The notes under the pieces: model-generated
Told to the model about the DNA's origin: nothing
Seen by the model: only the letters and a program-made list of their open reading frames with translations
Databases searched by the model: none
Part shown: one piece after another, positions 26,729-35,569 of the stretch
Layout: each line of letters opens with the position of its first letter
How positions within the stretch are numbered: the first letter of the stretch is position 1
Program-made: the position numbers and the translations under genes
Origin: Bryobacterales bacterium
GTDB lineage: Bacteria > Acidobacteriota > Terriglobia > Bryobacterales > UBA6623
Direction of reading: 5' to 3'
DNA length: 64,000 nucleotides
NCBI GenBank assembly: GCA_022826925.1
Contig: JAJDTX010000101.1
Span: forward strand, 53,375 to 117,374

Positions 26729-27283
26729 TCAAGCCGCCTGCGATTCTGTCTCGATCGCGCCCGTCAGGCGCTCGACGATTGTGTCAAGCACCGCAGTCGC
26801 GCGCTCCTCGATCTCTTCGGGCAGCTGGTCTTGGATCGGGTGAGGCACGTAGACCGCGTCCAAGTCCGCCCGACCTAGGGCCGAGGCTTGCGCCCGTGCC
26901 GCCGACCGGAATACGTCGGTGGCTATCGGCACGGTGGGGATACCGGAGTTTTCGAGTCGAACCGAGTCGTGCAAACTGCACGTCGTGCAAGACCCTCAAT
27001 CGGCTAGGGCCTCGATCACCGCGTGCGGCTGTGCCTCGCGGATATCCGTGAGCACGGCCTCGGGGGCTGGTTTCGCGAACGTCGGCTTGCGAAAGCGAAG
27101 CACTTCCGACACCCCGTAGCGCTCCCTGAGCAAGGCATCGACGCGATCGAGGAAGACCTCTCCCCCGCCCTTGCTGATGTCCAGGAGCGCGATCCGCGCA
27201 CCTCCGACGGATGCGAGCCTCGGAGGCGCCGAGCCTTCCGGCAAGGGCCGTTCGTCAAGGGGATTCACGACTGTGAGCGACAT
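26729..27283 (-). CDS. UGSC-family selenoprotein (in-frame TGA read as selenocysteine)
   Basis: The frame runs from ATG at 27283 to the TGA at 26996-26998, and continues in the same frame for 88 more codons to a normal stop at 26729. The junction reads IEALAD-U-GSCTTCSLHD, which is the signature of the UGSC family: selenocysteine 96, then Gly-Ser-Cys (C99) and C102. After it come LENSGIPTVPIATD and a helical tail. Standard decoding would give two unrelated fragments of 95 and 81 codons, whereas readthrough gives a single family protein of 184 residues. Function is unknown; UGSC proteins are thought to be redox-active. Gene order is thioredoxin-fusion, UGSC, DapA-family aldolase, with spacing of 87 and 25 bases. 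Decoding requires selA, selB, selC and selD, not in this window. Confidence 0.85.
26964..26995 (-). promoter_or_regulatory. Bacterial SECIS-like hairpin following the UGA codon
   Basis: On the minus strand just after the TGA, GGGTC (26995-26991) can pair with GACTC (26968-26964). Inside, GTGCA (26981-26977) pairs perfectly with TGCAC (26973-26969), closing a 3-base loop GTT (26976-26974). The loop's first base is G and lies 19 bases after the TGA, inside the 16-37 base window that bacterial SECIS elements need for SelB. Two 5 bp stems are separated by a 9-base bulge on the 5' side. An alternative stem TGCAC/GTGCA (loop GAC) closer to the TGA exists and would put the loop too near. Hand-paired, so the fold should be confirmed. 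Confidence 0.6.
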
Positions 27284-27370
27284 GCTGTTGTGCCTCCGGC
27301 GCAGAGCGCCTCAAACAGGGTAGCAGCCCCCAAGCCCGCAGCAAACGAACCGAGCCTGGCCAGGGCTGGT

Positions 27371-28984
27371 TTATTCGAACTGGTAGCTGACCATCTGGCT
27401 GCCGCGAGGTCCGGTGGCCCACGACCCCAGCACGGCCGAGAACTTCCCGGCGGGCCCGCCGGCCACCATCACGCGAATCGACTCGGGCCGCCGGAACTTC
27501 CGGTAGCACCGCATGCCCCGGATCACGCACTCGTCGTAATAGCCGGCTTCGTGCGTGCCCTCACCGCCGTCTCCGTCGTACTCGCTCACCGGCACGCCGG
27601 TGTTCTCGAACAGGAACTCCACCACATCGCGCTTCGTGAAGCCGCCGCGGTCCAAGGTCGCCGCATGCTCGGGGCCGATCACCACGACCGCCTCGGACCG
27701 CTTGCAGACGCGATAGGACCACAGGTTTGCGAGCACTGGGCAAATGGCGCGCAGCAGCACCCTGGGCTCGCGCGCCTTGTGCTCGCTCACCGGGCGTGGA
27801 GGCTCGGCGCAGAAGAACGTGACCGCATTGCAACCGGCGGCGATTCCGAAGTCTTCGGCCAGCGGGCCCCACGGGCTCACCTCCTCGTTCTCGCCGATCA
27901 CGAAGCTGAACCGTCCCGGGTTCCCCATCGTCGACATGTCGATCCGGCCCGGAGCCGCGCCCCCTAGGTTGCGCAGGATCAGCTGCAATGCCCGACCGAT
28001 CGTGGAGTTGGCGCGCGCCGCGTTCGAGAAGACGTTGCTGCCGCAAGCGAATCCCAGCTCTAGGCGGACGGGACCGTTCACGATCGCCAGGGGAGCGGCG
28101 AAGTGAGTGGTGCCCTGCACTCCGTGGATGTCGAGACGCTCGTCGCACAGAGCGCGGACCGCAGGCACAAGCACCCGCATGTACTCGGGCCGGCAGCCCG
28201 CCATGACAGCGTTTGCCGCGATCTTCTCCGCGCTGGCCGCGCCGAAGTTCGGCGGGACGTGCGCGACCACCTCGTCCGGGGTCAAGCCGCTCGCCGCCAG
28301 CATGCGTTCAACTCGCCCCACCGTCGGCGGCACCACTGGCAGGGGGTCGGCATAGCCGCTCTCGTAGCACCATTCCTCGGCATCGGCGTCAGCGGGCAGG
28401 TCGATTCTCGAAGCCCGGCCTGCCCGGCGGGAATACAAATCGGGAATTTCAGCGGCGACCGCATCCGACTCCGGTTCAAGGTGGCGTGAAACGCAACCCG
28501 GCTGGAAATCCGGATTGCCGTCGCCGGGCCGGGCCAGTTCGGGAGCCGGCACCTCCAGCAGCTTGGCGAGTTCCCCGCCGAGGCGATTCAGGTCTGCCTT
28601 GTCGAAGCCCTGCGAGCTGGCCAGGACCCGGCCCGACTCGTCCAGCAGGAACAGCGCCGGAACCGCCTCCAAGCCGAATCCTGCACTAGCCGCCAAGTCG
28701 TGATCGAAGCGGAGCGACAGATCCGCTCCCAGCGAGCGCATCAGCTCGTCGGTCGACGCGCGCTCGTCCTGAGAAACTGCCACCACGCGGTCGCCAGACC
28801 CAATGCTGCGGGAAAGGCCGTCCAGGTAGCGGAGAGCCAGGTGGCACGCCGGACAGTCAGTCTTGAAGAATGCGAGCAGGGTGGGGCCGGACAATGTCAA
28901 GCCCGGAACTGGGGGCGCAGTGACGCCATTGGCGAGCATGGACATGATTCTAGGCGCGGCGGATCGGGCGCTTGTGAGCCCCAT
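27371..28984 (-). CDS. TlpA/thioredoxin-like domain fused to a UGSC-partner domain
   Basis: 537 residues. The N-terminal third is a thioredoxin/TlpA fold with CPAC at 44-47 (LLAFFKTDCPACHLALRYLD), then AVPALFLLDESGR with the cis-Pro. After a linker (about 145-200) comes a roughly 330-residue domain of unknown name with GFACGSNVFSNAARANSTIG, GGAAPGRIDMSTMGNPG and GCNAVTFFCAEPPRPVSEHK, rich in Cys/His and probably metal- or nucleotide-binding. No export signal is obvious if translation starts at 28984; ATGs at 28945 or 28939 are equally plausible. It precedes the UGSC selenoprotein in the same direction, so the CPAC pair may reduce the Sec-Cys couple of that protein. That partner relation is inference from context. 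Confidence 0.75.
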   Translation of the reverse strand: MGLTSARSAAPRIMSMLANGVTAPPVPGLTLSGPTLLAFFKTDCPACHLALRYLDGLSRSIGSGDRVVAVSQDERASTDELMRSLGADLSLRFDHDLAASAGFGLEAVPALFLLDESGRVLASSQGFDKADLNRLGGELAKLLEVPAPELARPGDGNPDFQPGCVSRHLEPESDAVAAEIPDLYSRRAGRASRIDLPADADAEEWCYESGYADPLPVVPPTVGRVERMLAASGLTPDEVVAHVPPNFGAASAEKIAANAVMAGCRPEYMRVLVPAVRALCDERLDIHGVQGTTHFAAPLAIVNGPVRLELGFACGSNVFSNAARANSTIGRALQLILRNLGGAAPGRIDMSTMGNPGRFSFVIGENEEVSPWGPLAEDFGIAAGCNAVTFFCAEPPRPVSEHKAREPRVLLRAICPVLANLWSYRVCKRSEAVVVIGPEHAATLDRGGFTKRDVVEFLFENTGVPVSEYDGDGGEGTHEAGYYDECVIRGMRCYRKFRRPESIRVMVAGGPAGKFSAVLGSWATGPRGSQMVSYQFE

Positions 28985-29152
28985 CCTACAAGAAGTGCTG
29001 CCGCGCGCCCTAACTCGGTGTCCCAGGGCGTGTCTGGCCAGCTCCCAGAACGGCGCTGGCAGATCAGCGCGGCGAAATATCCTGCGGCGGGTACGCGGCC
29101 CTCTCGATTGCTACACTAGCTATGTAAGCGAGGCGTTGCTCTCCCGCCCGCA

Positions 29153-29839
29153 ATGAAGTTCGGCGTCATCATTTTCCCGGGCTCGAACTGTGATCACGAC
29201 GCGCTCTACGCGCTTACGCACAACCTCGGCCAGCAAGCCGCCGAAATCTGGCACGAGTCCGAAGAACTGGGTGACGCGGATGCAATCTTCGTGCCCGGCG
29301 GATTCTCCTACGGCGATTACCTCCGCTGCGGCGCAATCGCCCGGTTTTCGCCGGTCATCCGCTCCTTGCGGCGCTTTGCAGATTCCGGCGGGCTGGTGAT
29401 CGGGGTGTGCAACGGCTTTCAGATCCTGTGCGAGTCCGGCCTGCTGGACGGCGCCCTGATCCGCAATCAAGACCTGCGTTTCGTGTGCCGGACCGTCGAC
29501 CTAGTCCCGGGGACGCTGGACTCGGCCTTCACTTCGGCTTGCCAGCCCGAGAGGCCGCTCAGGATCCCGGTTGCCCACGGCGAGGGCTGCTTCTTCGCCG
29601 ATGAGGCCACCTTGGACCGCATCGAAGCGGAAGATCGCGTCGCCTTCCGCTACTCCGGAGAGAATCCCAACGGATCGAGCCGGAACATCGCTGGCGTGCT
29701 GAGCCAGGGGCGCAACGTGCTCGGCATGATGCCGCATCCCGAACGCGCCTGCGACAGCGCCGTGGGCTCCACCGACGGAATCGCCGTCTTTCGATCCATG
29801 ATTTCCGCCGCCGGGAACGGCCTCCGCCATGCAGGCTGA
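29153..29839 (+). CDS. purQ: Phosphoribosylformylglycinamidine synthase subunit PurQ
   Basis: 228 residues, class I glutamine amidotransferase. The nucleophile is Cys86 in GVCNGFQIL; the catalytic His-Glu pair is MPHPERACD near 197. The oxyanion region [16 protein letters not shown] is typical. It releases NH3 from glutamine and feeds PurL to make FGAM in purine synthesis. Cytoplasmic. purL starts inside its 3' end (29829). The small PurS bridge subunit is not encoded just upstream, so it must be elsewhere if the complex is the usual PurSQL form. Confidence 0.95.
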   Translation: MKFGVIIFPGSNCDHDALYALTHNLGQQAAEIWHESEELGDADAIFVPGGFSYGDYLRCGAIARFSPVIRSLRRFADSGGLVIGVCNGFQILCESGLLDGALIRNQDLRFVCRTVDLVPGTLDSAFTSACQPERPLRIPVAHGEGCFFADEATLDRIEAEDRVAFRYSGENPNGSSRNIAGVLSQGRNVLGMMPHPERACDSAVGSTDGIAVFRSMISAAGNGLRHAG

Positions 29840-32084
29840 AGTCGACGAGCGGACAGCGGCCGAACACGGCCTCACGGCTGGGGAGTACCAACGGATCACC
29901 GACCGTATCGGGCGCGTTCCGACACTGACTGAACTCGGGATTCTCAGCGTCATGTGGAGCGAGCACTGCTCGTACAAGAGCTCGCGGCTGCACCTGAAGA
30001 AGCTTCCCACCAGCGGCGAACGGATCTTGGTCGGACCGGGCGAGAACGCCGGCATCGTCGACATCGGCGGCGGCTGGGCGGCCGCCTTCAAGATCGAGTC
30101 GCACAACCACCCCAGCTATATCGAGCCCTTCCAAGGGGCGGCGACCGGGGTCGGCGGTATCTTGCGCGACATCTTCACCATGGGCGCCCGCCCGGTAGCG
30201 GTGCTCGACGCGCTGCGGTTCGGCCCTCCCGACGACCCGCAGGACGGCCCGGCCAATCGGCGGATCATCCGCGGGGTGGTCGAGGGCATCGCCCACTACG
30301 GCAATTGCATCGGGGTGCCCACGATCGGAGGGGAATGCTCCTTCGACCCCTGCTTCAGCGCGAATCCGTTGGTCAACGTCTTCGCCCTCGGCGTGTTCCG
30401 GCAGGACTCGATCTTCCTCGGGTCCGCCAAGGGCCTCGGCAACCCCGTCATCTACGTGGGGGCCAAGACTGGCAGGGACGGAATCCAGGGGGCGTCGATG
30501 GCCTCTGCCGAGTTCGACGAGGACTCCGAGGCCAAGCGCCCCAACGTCCAGGTAGGCGATCCGTTCTTGGAGAAACTCTTGCTCGAGGCCTGCCTCGAGG
30601 CCATGCGCACCGGCGCAATTCTCGGCATCCAAGACATGGGCGCGGCCGGGCTGACCTGTTCGACCGCGGAGATGGGCGGACGCGGCGGGGTCGGGATCGA
30701 GATCGAGCTCGACCGCGTGCCGCAACGCGAGAGCGGGATGACCCCCTACGAAATCATGCTCTCGGAATCGCAGGAGCGCATGCTGCTGGTAGCGGAGCGC
30801 GGCCGGGAGGGCGAGGTTCTGGAGGTCTTCCGAAAATGGGGGCTCGACGCCGTGGAGATCGGTACGGTCACGGCGGATCGGCTCTTGCGGGTCAAGCACG
30901 GCGGAAGCGTGGTGGCCGAGCTGGACACGGGATTTCTCAGCGACGACGCACCGCTCTACGACCGCCCGCACACCGCGCCCCGCCGCACCGCGCCGCTGGA
31001 CGGACCGGTCCTGAACGAGCCGTCGGCCGCAGGCTTGCGGGCCGGCATCGAAGCCCTGCTGGCTTCGCCCGATCTGAATTCCAAGCGCTGGATCTGGGAG
31101 CAGTACGACCATCAGGTCCGGACGAATACAACGTCGGGCCCCGGCGCCGACGCCGCCGTGATCCGCATCAAGGAGGCCAACGTCTCCCTTGCCATGTCAC
31201 TGGACGGCAATTCGCGCTACTGCGCGCTCGACCCGCGCCTCGGCACGCAATTGATCGTGGCCGAATGCTGCCGCAACCTCGCCACCGTCGGCGCAACCCC
31301 GATCGCCGCGACCAACAACCTCAACTTCGGCAATCCCGAGAAGCCGGAGATCATGGCCCAGCTCGTGGAATCGATCGAAGGCATGGCCCAAGCGTGCCGC
31401 CATTTCGGCACGCCGATCACCGGCGGCAACGTCAGCCTGTACAACGAGACCCTGGGCGAGGGCATTGACCCGGCCCCCGTGCTGGGCATCGTGGGAATAC
31501 TGGATCACATGGCCGCCCCGATCGGGTCTTGCTTCACGCAAGCGGGAGACCTGGTCGTCCTGCTCGGCGGGTTGCTTCCCGACTGCCGAGGCGAGGAATT
31601 GCCCCGGAGATTCGGATCGTCGCAATACGCCAAGACCGTGCTGGGCCAAACATGGGGCCTGCCGCCCTCCTTGGACTTGGAGCAAGAGGCGATCGTGCAC
31701 GAGGCCACGCGCAGCATCGTCCGCCAAAACCTCGCCCACTCGGCGCACGACGTCGGCAGCGGGGGCCTGGCCGTGGCGCTGGCCGAGTGCTGCTTCGGCC
31801 CGAAACCGATCGGGGCAACCGTCGAGTTCGAAACCAACCACCCCCTGCTCTACGCAATGTTCCACGAGTGCCCTTCCCGCGTGCTTCTGTCGCTGCCCCG
31901 TGCGAACATAGAGGAAGTGGTCGCGATCGCAGCGTCGCTAGACGTCCCGCTGGTCGAACTTGGCCACACCGGCGGTTCGACCCTGACGTTCGGCCTGAAT
32001 GCAGCCACCAGCGTGGAAGCGCCGGTGGCGCGCCTGCGCGGAATCTGGGAGTCTTCGTTTGAAGCCTCCCTGGAGACTCAATGA
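29829..32084 (+). CDS. purL: Phosphoribosylformylglycinamidine synthase subunit PurL (small form)
   Basis: 751 residues, matching the small PurL that works with PurQ and PurS. Landmarks are [12 protein letters not shown] near residue 38, [21 protein letters not shown] (ATP site, quoted in pieces), [18 protein letters not shown] and the repeated [13 protein letters not shown] and [10 protein letters not shown] blocks. It uses ATP to convert FGAR to FGAM. It overlaps purQ by 11 bases and purF by ATGA (32081-32084), so the three genes are translationally coupled. Confidence 0.95.
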   Translation: MQAEVDERTAAEHGLTAGEYQRITDRIGRVPTLTELGILSVMWSEHCSYKSSRLHLKKLPTSGERILVGPGENAGIVDIGGGWAAAFKIESHNHPSYIEPFQGAATGVGGILRDIFTMGARPVAVLDALRFGPPDDPQDGPANRRIIRGVVEGIAHYGNCIGVPTIGGECSFDPCFSANPLVNVFALGVFRQDSIFLGSAKGLGNPVIYVGAKTGRDGIQGASMASAEFDEDSEAKRPNVQVGDPFLEKLLLEACLEAMRTGAILGIQDMGAAGLTCSTAEMGGRGGVGIEIELDRVPQRESGMTPYEIMLSESQERMLLVAERGREGEVLEVFRKWGLDAVEIGTVTADRLLRVKHGGSVVAELDTGFLSDDAPLYDRPHTAPRRTAPLDGPVLNEPSAAGLRAGIEALLASPDLNSKRWIWEQYDHQVRTNTTSGPGADAAVIRIKEANVSLAMSLDGNSRYCALDPRLGTQLIVAECCRNLATVGATPIAATNNLNFGNPEKPEIMAQLVESIEGMAQACRHFGTPITGGNVSLYNETLGEGIDPAPVLGIVGILDHMAAPIGSCFTQAGDLVVLLGGLLPDCRGEELPRRFGSSQYAKTVLGQTWGLPPSLDLEQEAIVHEATRSIVRQNLAHSAHDVGSGGLAVALAECCFGPKPIGATVEFETNHPLLYAMFHECPSRVLLSLPRANIEEVVAIAASLDVPLVELGHTGGSTLTFGLNAATSVEAPVARLRGIWESSFEASLETQ

Positions 32085-33586
32085 GCGAACAGGCAGCGCC
32101 CGTCCCGAGCCGGGCCGTCGAGGTGGATGCCGGGGACGGCTTCCGCGAGGAGTGCGGCATCTGCGCGATCTTCGGCCATCCCGAGGCCGCCAACCTGGCG
32201 TACCTGGGCCTGTACGCCCTGCAGCACCGGGGTCAAGAGAGCGCGGGTATCTGCTCCAGCGACGGCCGGACCATCCATACGCGCAAGGGCATGGGCCTCG
32301 TCAGCGAGATCTTCGGCGAGCATGAGCTCCAACAGCTGACCGGGCACATGGCGATCGGCCACACGCGCTACTCGACCGCGGGGGACGTCGGCTCGCGCAA
32401 TGCTCAGCCGTTCTACGTCGAGTGCAACAAGGGCGCGTTGGCGGTCGCCCACAACGGCAACCTGACCAACGGCCACGCCCTCCGGGGAGCGATCGAGAAG
32501 AGCGGATCCATCTTCCAGGCCACTAGCGACACCGAGGTCATTCCTCACCTGATGGCCCGTTCCACCGAACAGACGCTGGACACGGCACTGCGCGAGTCTC
32601 TGCTGGAACTGGAAGGCGCCTATTCGCTGGTCTTGCTGGGCACCAACCAGATCATCGTCGCCCGCGACCAGCGCGGGTTCCGGCCGCTCGCCTACGGCAC
32701 CATGCAGCACGAGGGGCGCAACGTCCACGTGTTCGCCTCCGAAACCTGCGCCTTCGATCTCATCGGTGCGAAGTACCAAGGAGAGGTGGAGCCGGGTGAG
32801 ATGGTCATCGTCACCGACAGGGGCGTGACTAGGCAGCGCTTCGCGCCTGCGCTCAAACCTTCCCAGTGCGCCTTCGAGCACGTCTATTTCTCGCGTCCGG
32901 ACTCGATCGTGTTCGGGCGCTCGGTGCACAAGTCGCGCGAGGCCTTGGGCCGCATCCTCGCGCGCGAGAGCCCGGTCGAGGCCGATTGCGTCGTGCCCGT
33001 GCCGGATTCGGGCAACGCGGCGGCGCTCGGCTTCTCGACGGAGTCGGGAATTCCCTTCAGCATCGGACTCATCCGCAATCATTACGTGGGCCGAACATTC
33101 ATCGAACCCAAGCAATCGATCCGCAACTTCGGGGTCAAGCTCAAGCTCAATCCGGTGAACCACCTAGTCGCCGGCAAGCGCGTGGTGCTGGTGGACGATT
33201 CGCTGGTGCGCGGCACCACGAGCCGCAAGATCGTGGGGATCATGCGCGACGCAGGCGCCACAGAGGTCCACTTGCGCATCTCCTGCCCTCCCACCATTGC
33301 GTCGTGCTACTACGGAGTGGACACGCCCGACAAGGACGAGCTGATCGCCAACCGGATGACCGTTGAAGAGATCCGCCAGCACACCGGTGCCGACTCGCTC
33401 GCCTACCTGTCGCTGCAAGGACTCAAGCAGGCGGTCGGAGACAACAACGGCGGCAGTTACTGCTATTCGTGCTACACCGGCTCGTACCCAACGGAGCTCG
33501 TTGACGTCGATCAATTCGTCCAAGACCATCGCCAGAAGGACAACGCCGAGAACACGATCGCGTGGCGATCTAGGCCGAGCGCGTAG
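32081..33586 (+). CDS. purF: Amidophosphoribosyltransferase PurF
   Basis: 501 residues. An N-terminal propeptide of 24 residues precedes catalytic Cys25 ([13 protein letters not shown]), as in the Bacillus-type enzyme that is cut to expose the Cys. The phosphoribosyltransferase site [18 protein letters not shown] is intact. Cysteines in [17 protein letters not shown] and YCYSC match the set that ligates the 4Fe-4S cluster in Bacillus PurF, so this is the oxygen-sensitive iron-sulfur form. It catalyses the first committed step, PRPP plus Gln to phosphoribosylamine. It overlaps purL by 4 bases. Confidence 0.95.
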   Translation: MSEQAAPVPSRAVEVDAGDGFREECGICAIFGHPEAANLAYLGLYALQHRGQESAGICSSDGRTIHTRKGMGLVSEIFGEHELQQLTGHMAIGHTRYSTAGDVGSRNAQPFYVECNKGALAVAHNGNLTNGHALRGAIEKSGSIFQATSDTEVIPHLMARSTEQTLDTALRESLLELEGAYSLVLLGTNQIIVARDQRGFRPLAYGTMQHEGRNVHVFASETCAFDLIGAKYQGEVEPGEMVIVTDRGVTRQRFAPALKPSQCAFEHVYFSRPDSIVFGRSVHKSREALGRILARESPVEADCVVPVPDSGNAAALGFSTESGIPFSIGLIRNHYVGRTFIEPKQSIRNFGVKLKLNPVNHLVAGKRVVLVDDSLVRGTTSRKIVGIMRDAGATEVHLRISCPPTIASCYYGVDTPDKDELIANRMTVEEIRQHTGADSLAYLSLQGLKQAVGDNNGGSYCYSCYTGSYPTELVDVDQFVQDHRQKDNAENTIAWRSRPSA

Positions 33587-33684
33587 TCGGCGCCCAGCCG
33601 CAGCCATCTTTTCGGGCGGCAGGCAAGCGCTGTTGCGTGCGCGCAAATGTCGCCTGCCCCGGCTCAACTGTCCCGCAGACGATG

Positions 33685-33690
33685 TATACT
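33685..33690 (+). promoter_or_regulatory. Possible -10 box upstream of the exported aldolase
   Basis: TATACT at 33685-33690 would place transcription start near 33697, about 40 bases before the GTG start of the aldolase. The -35 (GCTCAA at 33662-33667, spacing 17) is weak. Confidence 0.3.
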
Positions 33691-33725
33691 GTTGCCGTTC
33701 GGCGACTGGCAGTCGCAGCGATTTT

Positions 33726-33732
33726 GGGGGAG
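33726..33732 (+). promoter_or_regulatory. Ribosome binding site fixing the GTG start of the aldolase
   Basis: GGGGGAG lies 5 bases before GTG at 33738. It selects this start over the much longer open frame that begins at 33363 inside purF, and it makes the first residues a signal peptide. Confidence 0.8.
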
Positions 33733-33737
33733 TCCAA

Positions 33738-34583
33738 GTGCAACGCAAGAATCTTTCCCGCCTTCTCTTGGTGCCGCTGGCACTGGCCTGTGCCATGCCG
33801 GCGCTAGCCGAAGAGACGCGGATCTTCAACACAGTCAAGCAGAAACTCGCGGAGGGCAAGCAGGTCGTCGGCGGCACGATCAACACCTCCGACCCGAACG
33901 TGTACTGCGCCATGGCGAATTCCGGGTTCGACTTCCTCTGGATCGAGATGCAGCACAGCCCGCTGAACTACGACCAGGTCGCGAAGATGATCTGGGCTTG
34001 CAAGGACGCGCCGGCGATCCCCTTCATCCGGGTCCCGACACCCACGGAAGGCGACATCCAGAAGGCCACCGACATCGGCGCGCTCGGAATCGTCGTCCCC
34101 ATGGTGGACAGCGTCCAAGAGGCCGAGGACGGCGTGACCTACGCCAAGTTCCCGCCGCGGGGCAAGCGCAGCCGGGGCGGCGGCCAGTACGGCCGTCTCT
34201 GGGGATCCGACTACCGGGCCGTGGCCAATGACAACATCATGGTCATCGTCATGATCGAATCGCCCGCCGGCGTCGACATTGTCGACAAGGTGGCGGCGAT
34301 CGACGGCGTGGACGTGGTCTTCGCCGCCAGCGGCGACATCGGCAGCTTTACGGGCTGGGAGCGTGACGATCCACGCTATATGGCTCTGATCGAGAAGATC
34401 AAGGTCGAAACGCTCAAGGCCGGCAAGATCTTGGCCGGGCCGTTGGCGTGGCGCGACCGGGACGGCTTCATGTTCTTCCAAGGGCCTTCGGAAGGCAGCT
34501 TGATACGGGACGGCGCAAGGGCGGCACTGGAGCGCCCGGCGGAGAAGATGGAGGACGTCGCCACCGGCGACGAGAGCAACTGA
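33738..34583 (+). CDS. Exported HpcH/HpaI-type aldolase
   Basis: 281 residues from GTG at 33738. The first 26 residues form a Sec signal (LSRLLLVPLALACAMPALA). The rest is the HpcH/HpaI aldolase fold of class II, divalent-metal pyruvate aldolases: NVYCAMANSGFDFLWIEMQHSP, IPFIRVPTP, ALGIVVPMVDS, MVIVMIESPAGVDIVDKVAAI with the metal-ligand Glu, and DGVDVVFAASGDIG. Cytoplasmic relatives cleave 2-keto-3-deoxy sugar acids or 4-hydroxy-2-oxo acids. A leader on such an enzyme is uncommon and implies a periplasmic or secreted role. No sugar operon accompanies it. It follows purF but has its own ribosome site. Confidence 0.85.
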   Translation: MQRKNLSRLLLVPLALACAMPALAEETRIFNTVKQKLAEGKQVVGGTINTSDPNVYCAMANSGFDFLWIEMQHSPLNYDQVAKMIWACKDAPAIPFIRVPTPTEGDIQKATDIGALGIVVPMVDSVQEAEDGVTYAKFPPRGKRSRGGGQYGRLWGSDYRAVANDNIMVIVMIESPAGVDIVDKVAAIDGVDVVFAASGDIGSFTGWERDDPRYMALIEKIKVETLKAGKILAGPLAWRDRDGFMFFQGPSEGSLIRDGARAALERPAEKMEDVATGDESN

Positions 34584-34634
34584 CGCGCGCGGCCGCGCCG
34601 AACTAACCGCGCAGGCAGAGCCTCGGACGGCCCG

Positions 34635-35540
34635 TCAGGGCTTGGCGACCAGCAGGAACAGGTACAACACCGGCAGGTAAAGTACCGACGCCCGCAGCAA
34701 GTCTCTCGCGTCCCCAGCCGTGCCGCTCTTGGCCAGTCGAACGCCCGCTGCGAGGTACGCGCAGCCGAGCAGGAACGCGGGCACCACGTACCACGACGCC
34801 GCCATGCCCAGCCACGCCGGGGCCATCGAGAGCGGCACGAGCAGGGCCGAGCTGACGATGATCTGGCGGTACGTCGATCTGCCCGACGGCTCGACCACGG
34901 GCAGCATCCGGATCCCGGCCCGGGCGTAGTCCTCGCGGTACATCCACGCGATCGCGTAGAAGTGCGGGAACTGCCACAGGAACAGGATCCCGAACAGGGC
35001 CCAAGCCTCGACACCCAAGCTGCCGCGCAGGGCGGCCCAGCCCATCAGGGGCGGCACGGCTCCGGGGAAAGCGCCCAGCGTGGTCGACCACCACGTGCGC
35101 GTCTTCAGCGGCGTATAGACGAGGTTATAGCTGACTACCGTGCACACGCCGAGCCAGAAGCTGAGCGCATTGACGCCGACGAACAGATAGGCCAAGCCCG
35201 CGACGGTCAGGCCGGACGCATAGATCAGTGCCGAACGCGACGGAACCCGGCCCGCAGGCAGCGGACGGGTCGCCGTGCGGCGCATGCGGGCATCCACGTC
35301 CCGCTCCCACCACTGGTTCAAGGCACCGGTCCCGGCGGCCAGCAGCGCCGTCGCGCACAGGGCGTGCAGCATCTGCGCGGCCGGCAGGGCGCCGTCGGCT
35401 GCCAAGTAGCAGCCCATCGCCGTGGACATCAGGATGAGCCAGACGATCGACGGCTTGACCAGTTCGTAGTAGTCGGCCAGCACGGCCGACGCACCGGTGT
35501 CGCCGGCAGCCCGCACGGTGGTCGAGAGGTTGGTGTTCAT
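34635..35540 (-). CDS. ctaB: Protoheme IX farnesyltransferase (heme O synthase)
   Basis: 301 residues, UbiA-superfamily prenyltransferase with about nine membrane segments. The first Asp-rich motif is ALNQWWERDVDARMRRT and the second is FAIAWMYREDYARAGIRMLPVV type (FLWQFPHFYAIAWMYREDY). Both match CtaB/CyoE. It adds a farnesyl group to heme b to make heme O for terminal oxidases. It closes the operon that starts at 41943 with the Rieske gene, which fits a role in respiratory chain assembly, although no oxidase subunits are in this window. Confidence 0.93.
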   Translation of the reverse strand: MNTNLSTTVRAAGDTGASAVLADYYELVKPSIVWLILMSTAMGCYLAADGALPAAQMLHALCATALLAAGTGALNQWWERDVDARMRRTATRPLPAGRVPSRSALIYASGLTVAGLAYLFVGVNALSFWLGVCTVVSYNLVYTPLKTRTWWSTTLGAFPGAVPPLMGWAALRGSLGVEAWALFGILFLWQFPHFYAIAWMYREDYARAGIRMLPVVEPSGRSTYRQIIVSSALLVPLSMAPAWLGMAASWYVVPAFLLGCAYLAAGVRLAKSGTAGDARDLLRASVLYLPVLYLFLLVAKP

Positions 35541-35569
35541 TGCCTAGGCGCGCCGGCGGCGCTCGGACA

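Noticed and set aside
29559..31112. A 517-codon minus-strand frame over purL
   Set aside because: It is a shadow of purQ/purL, which are clearly real.
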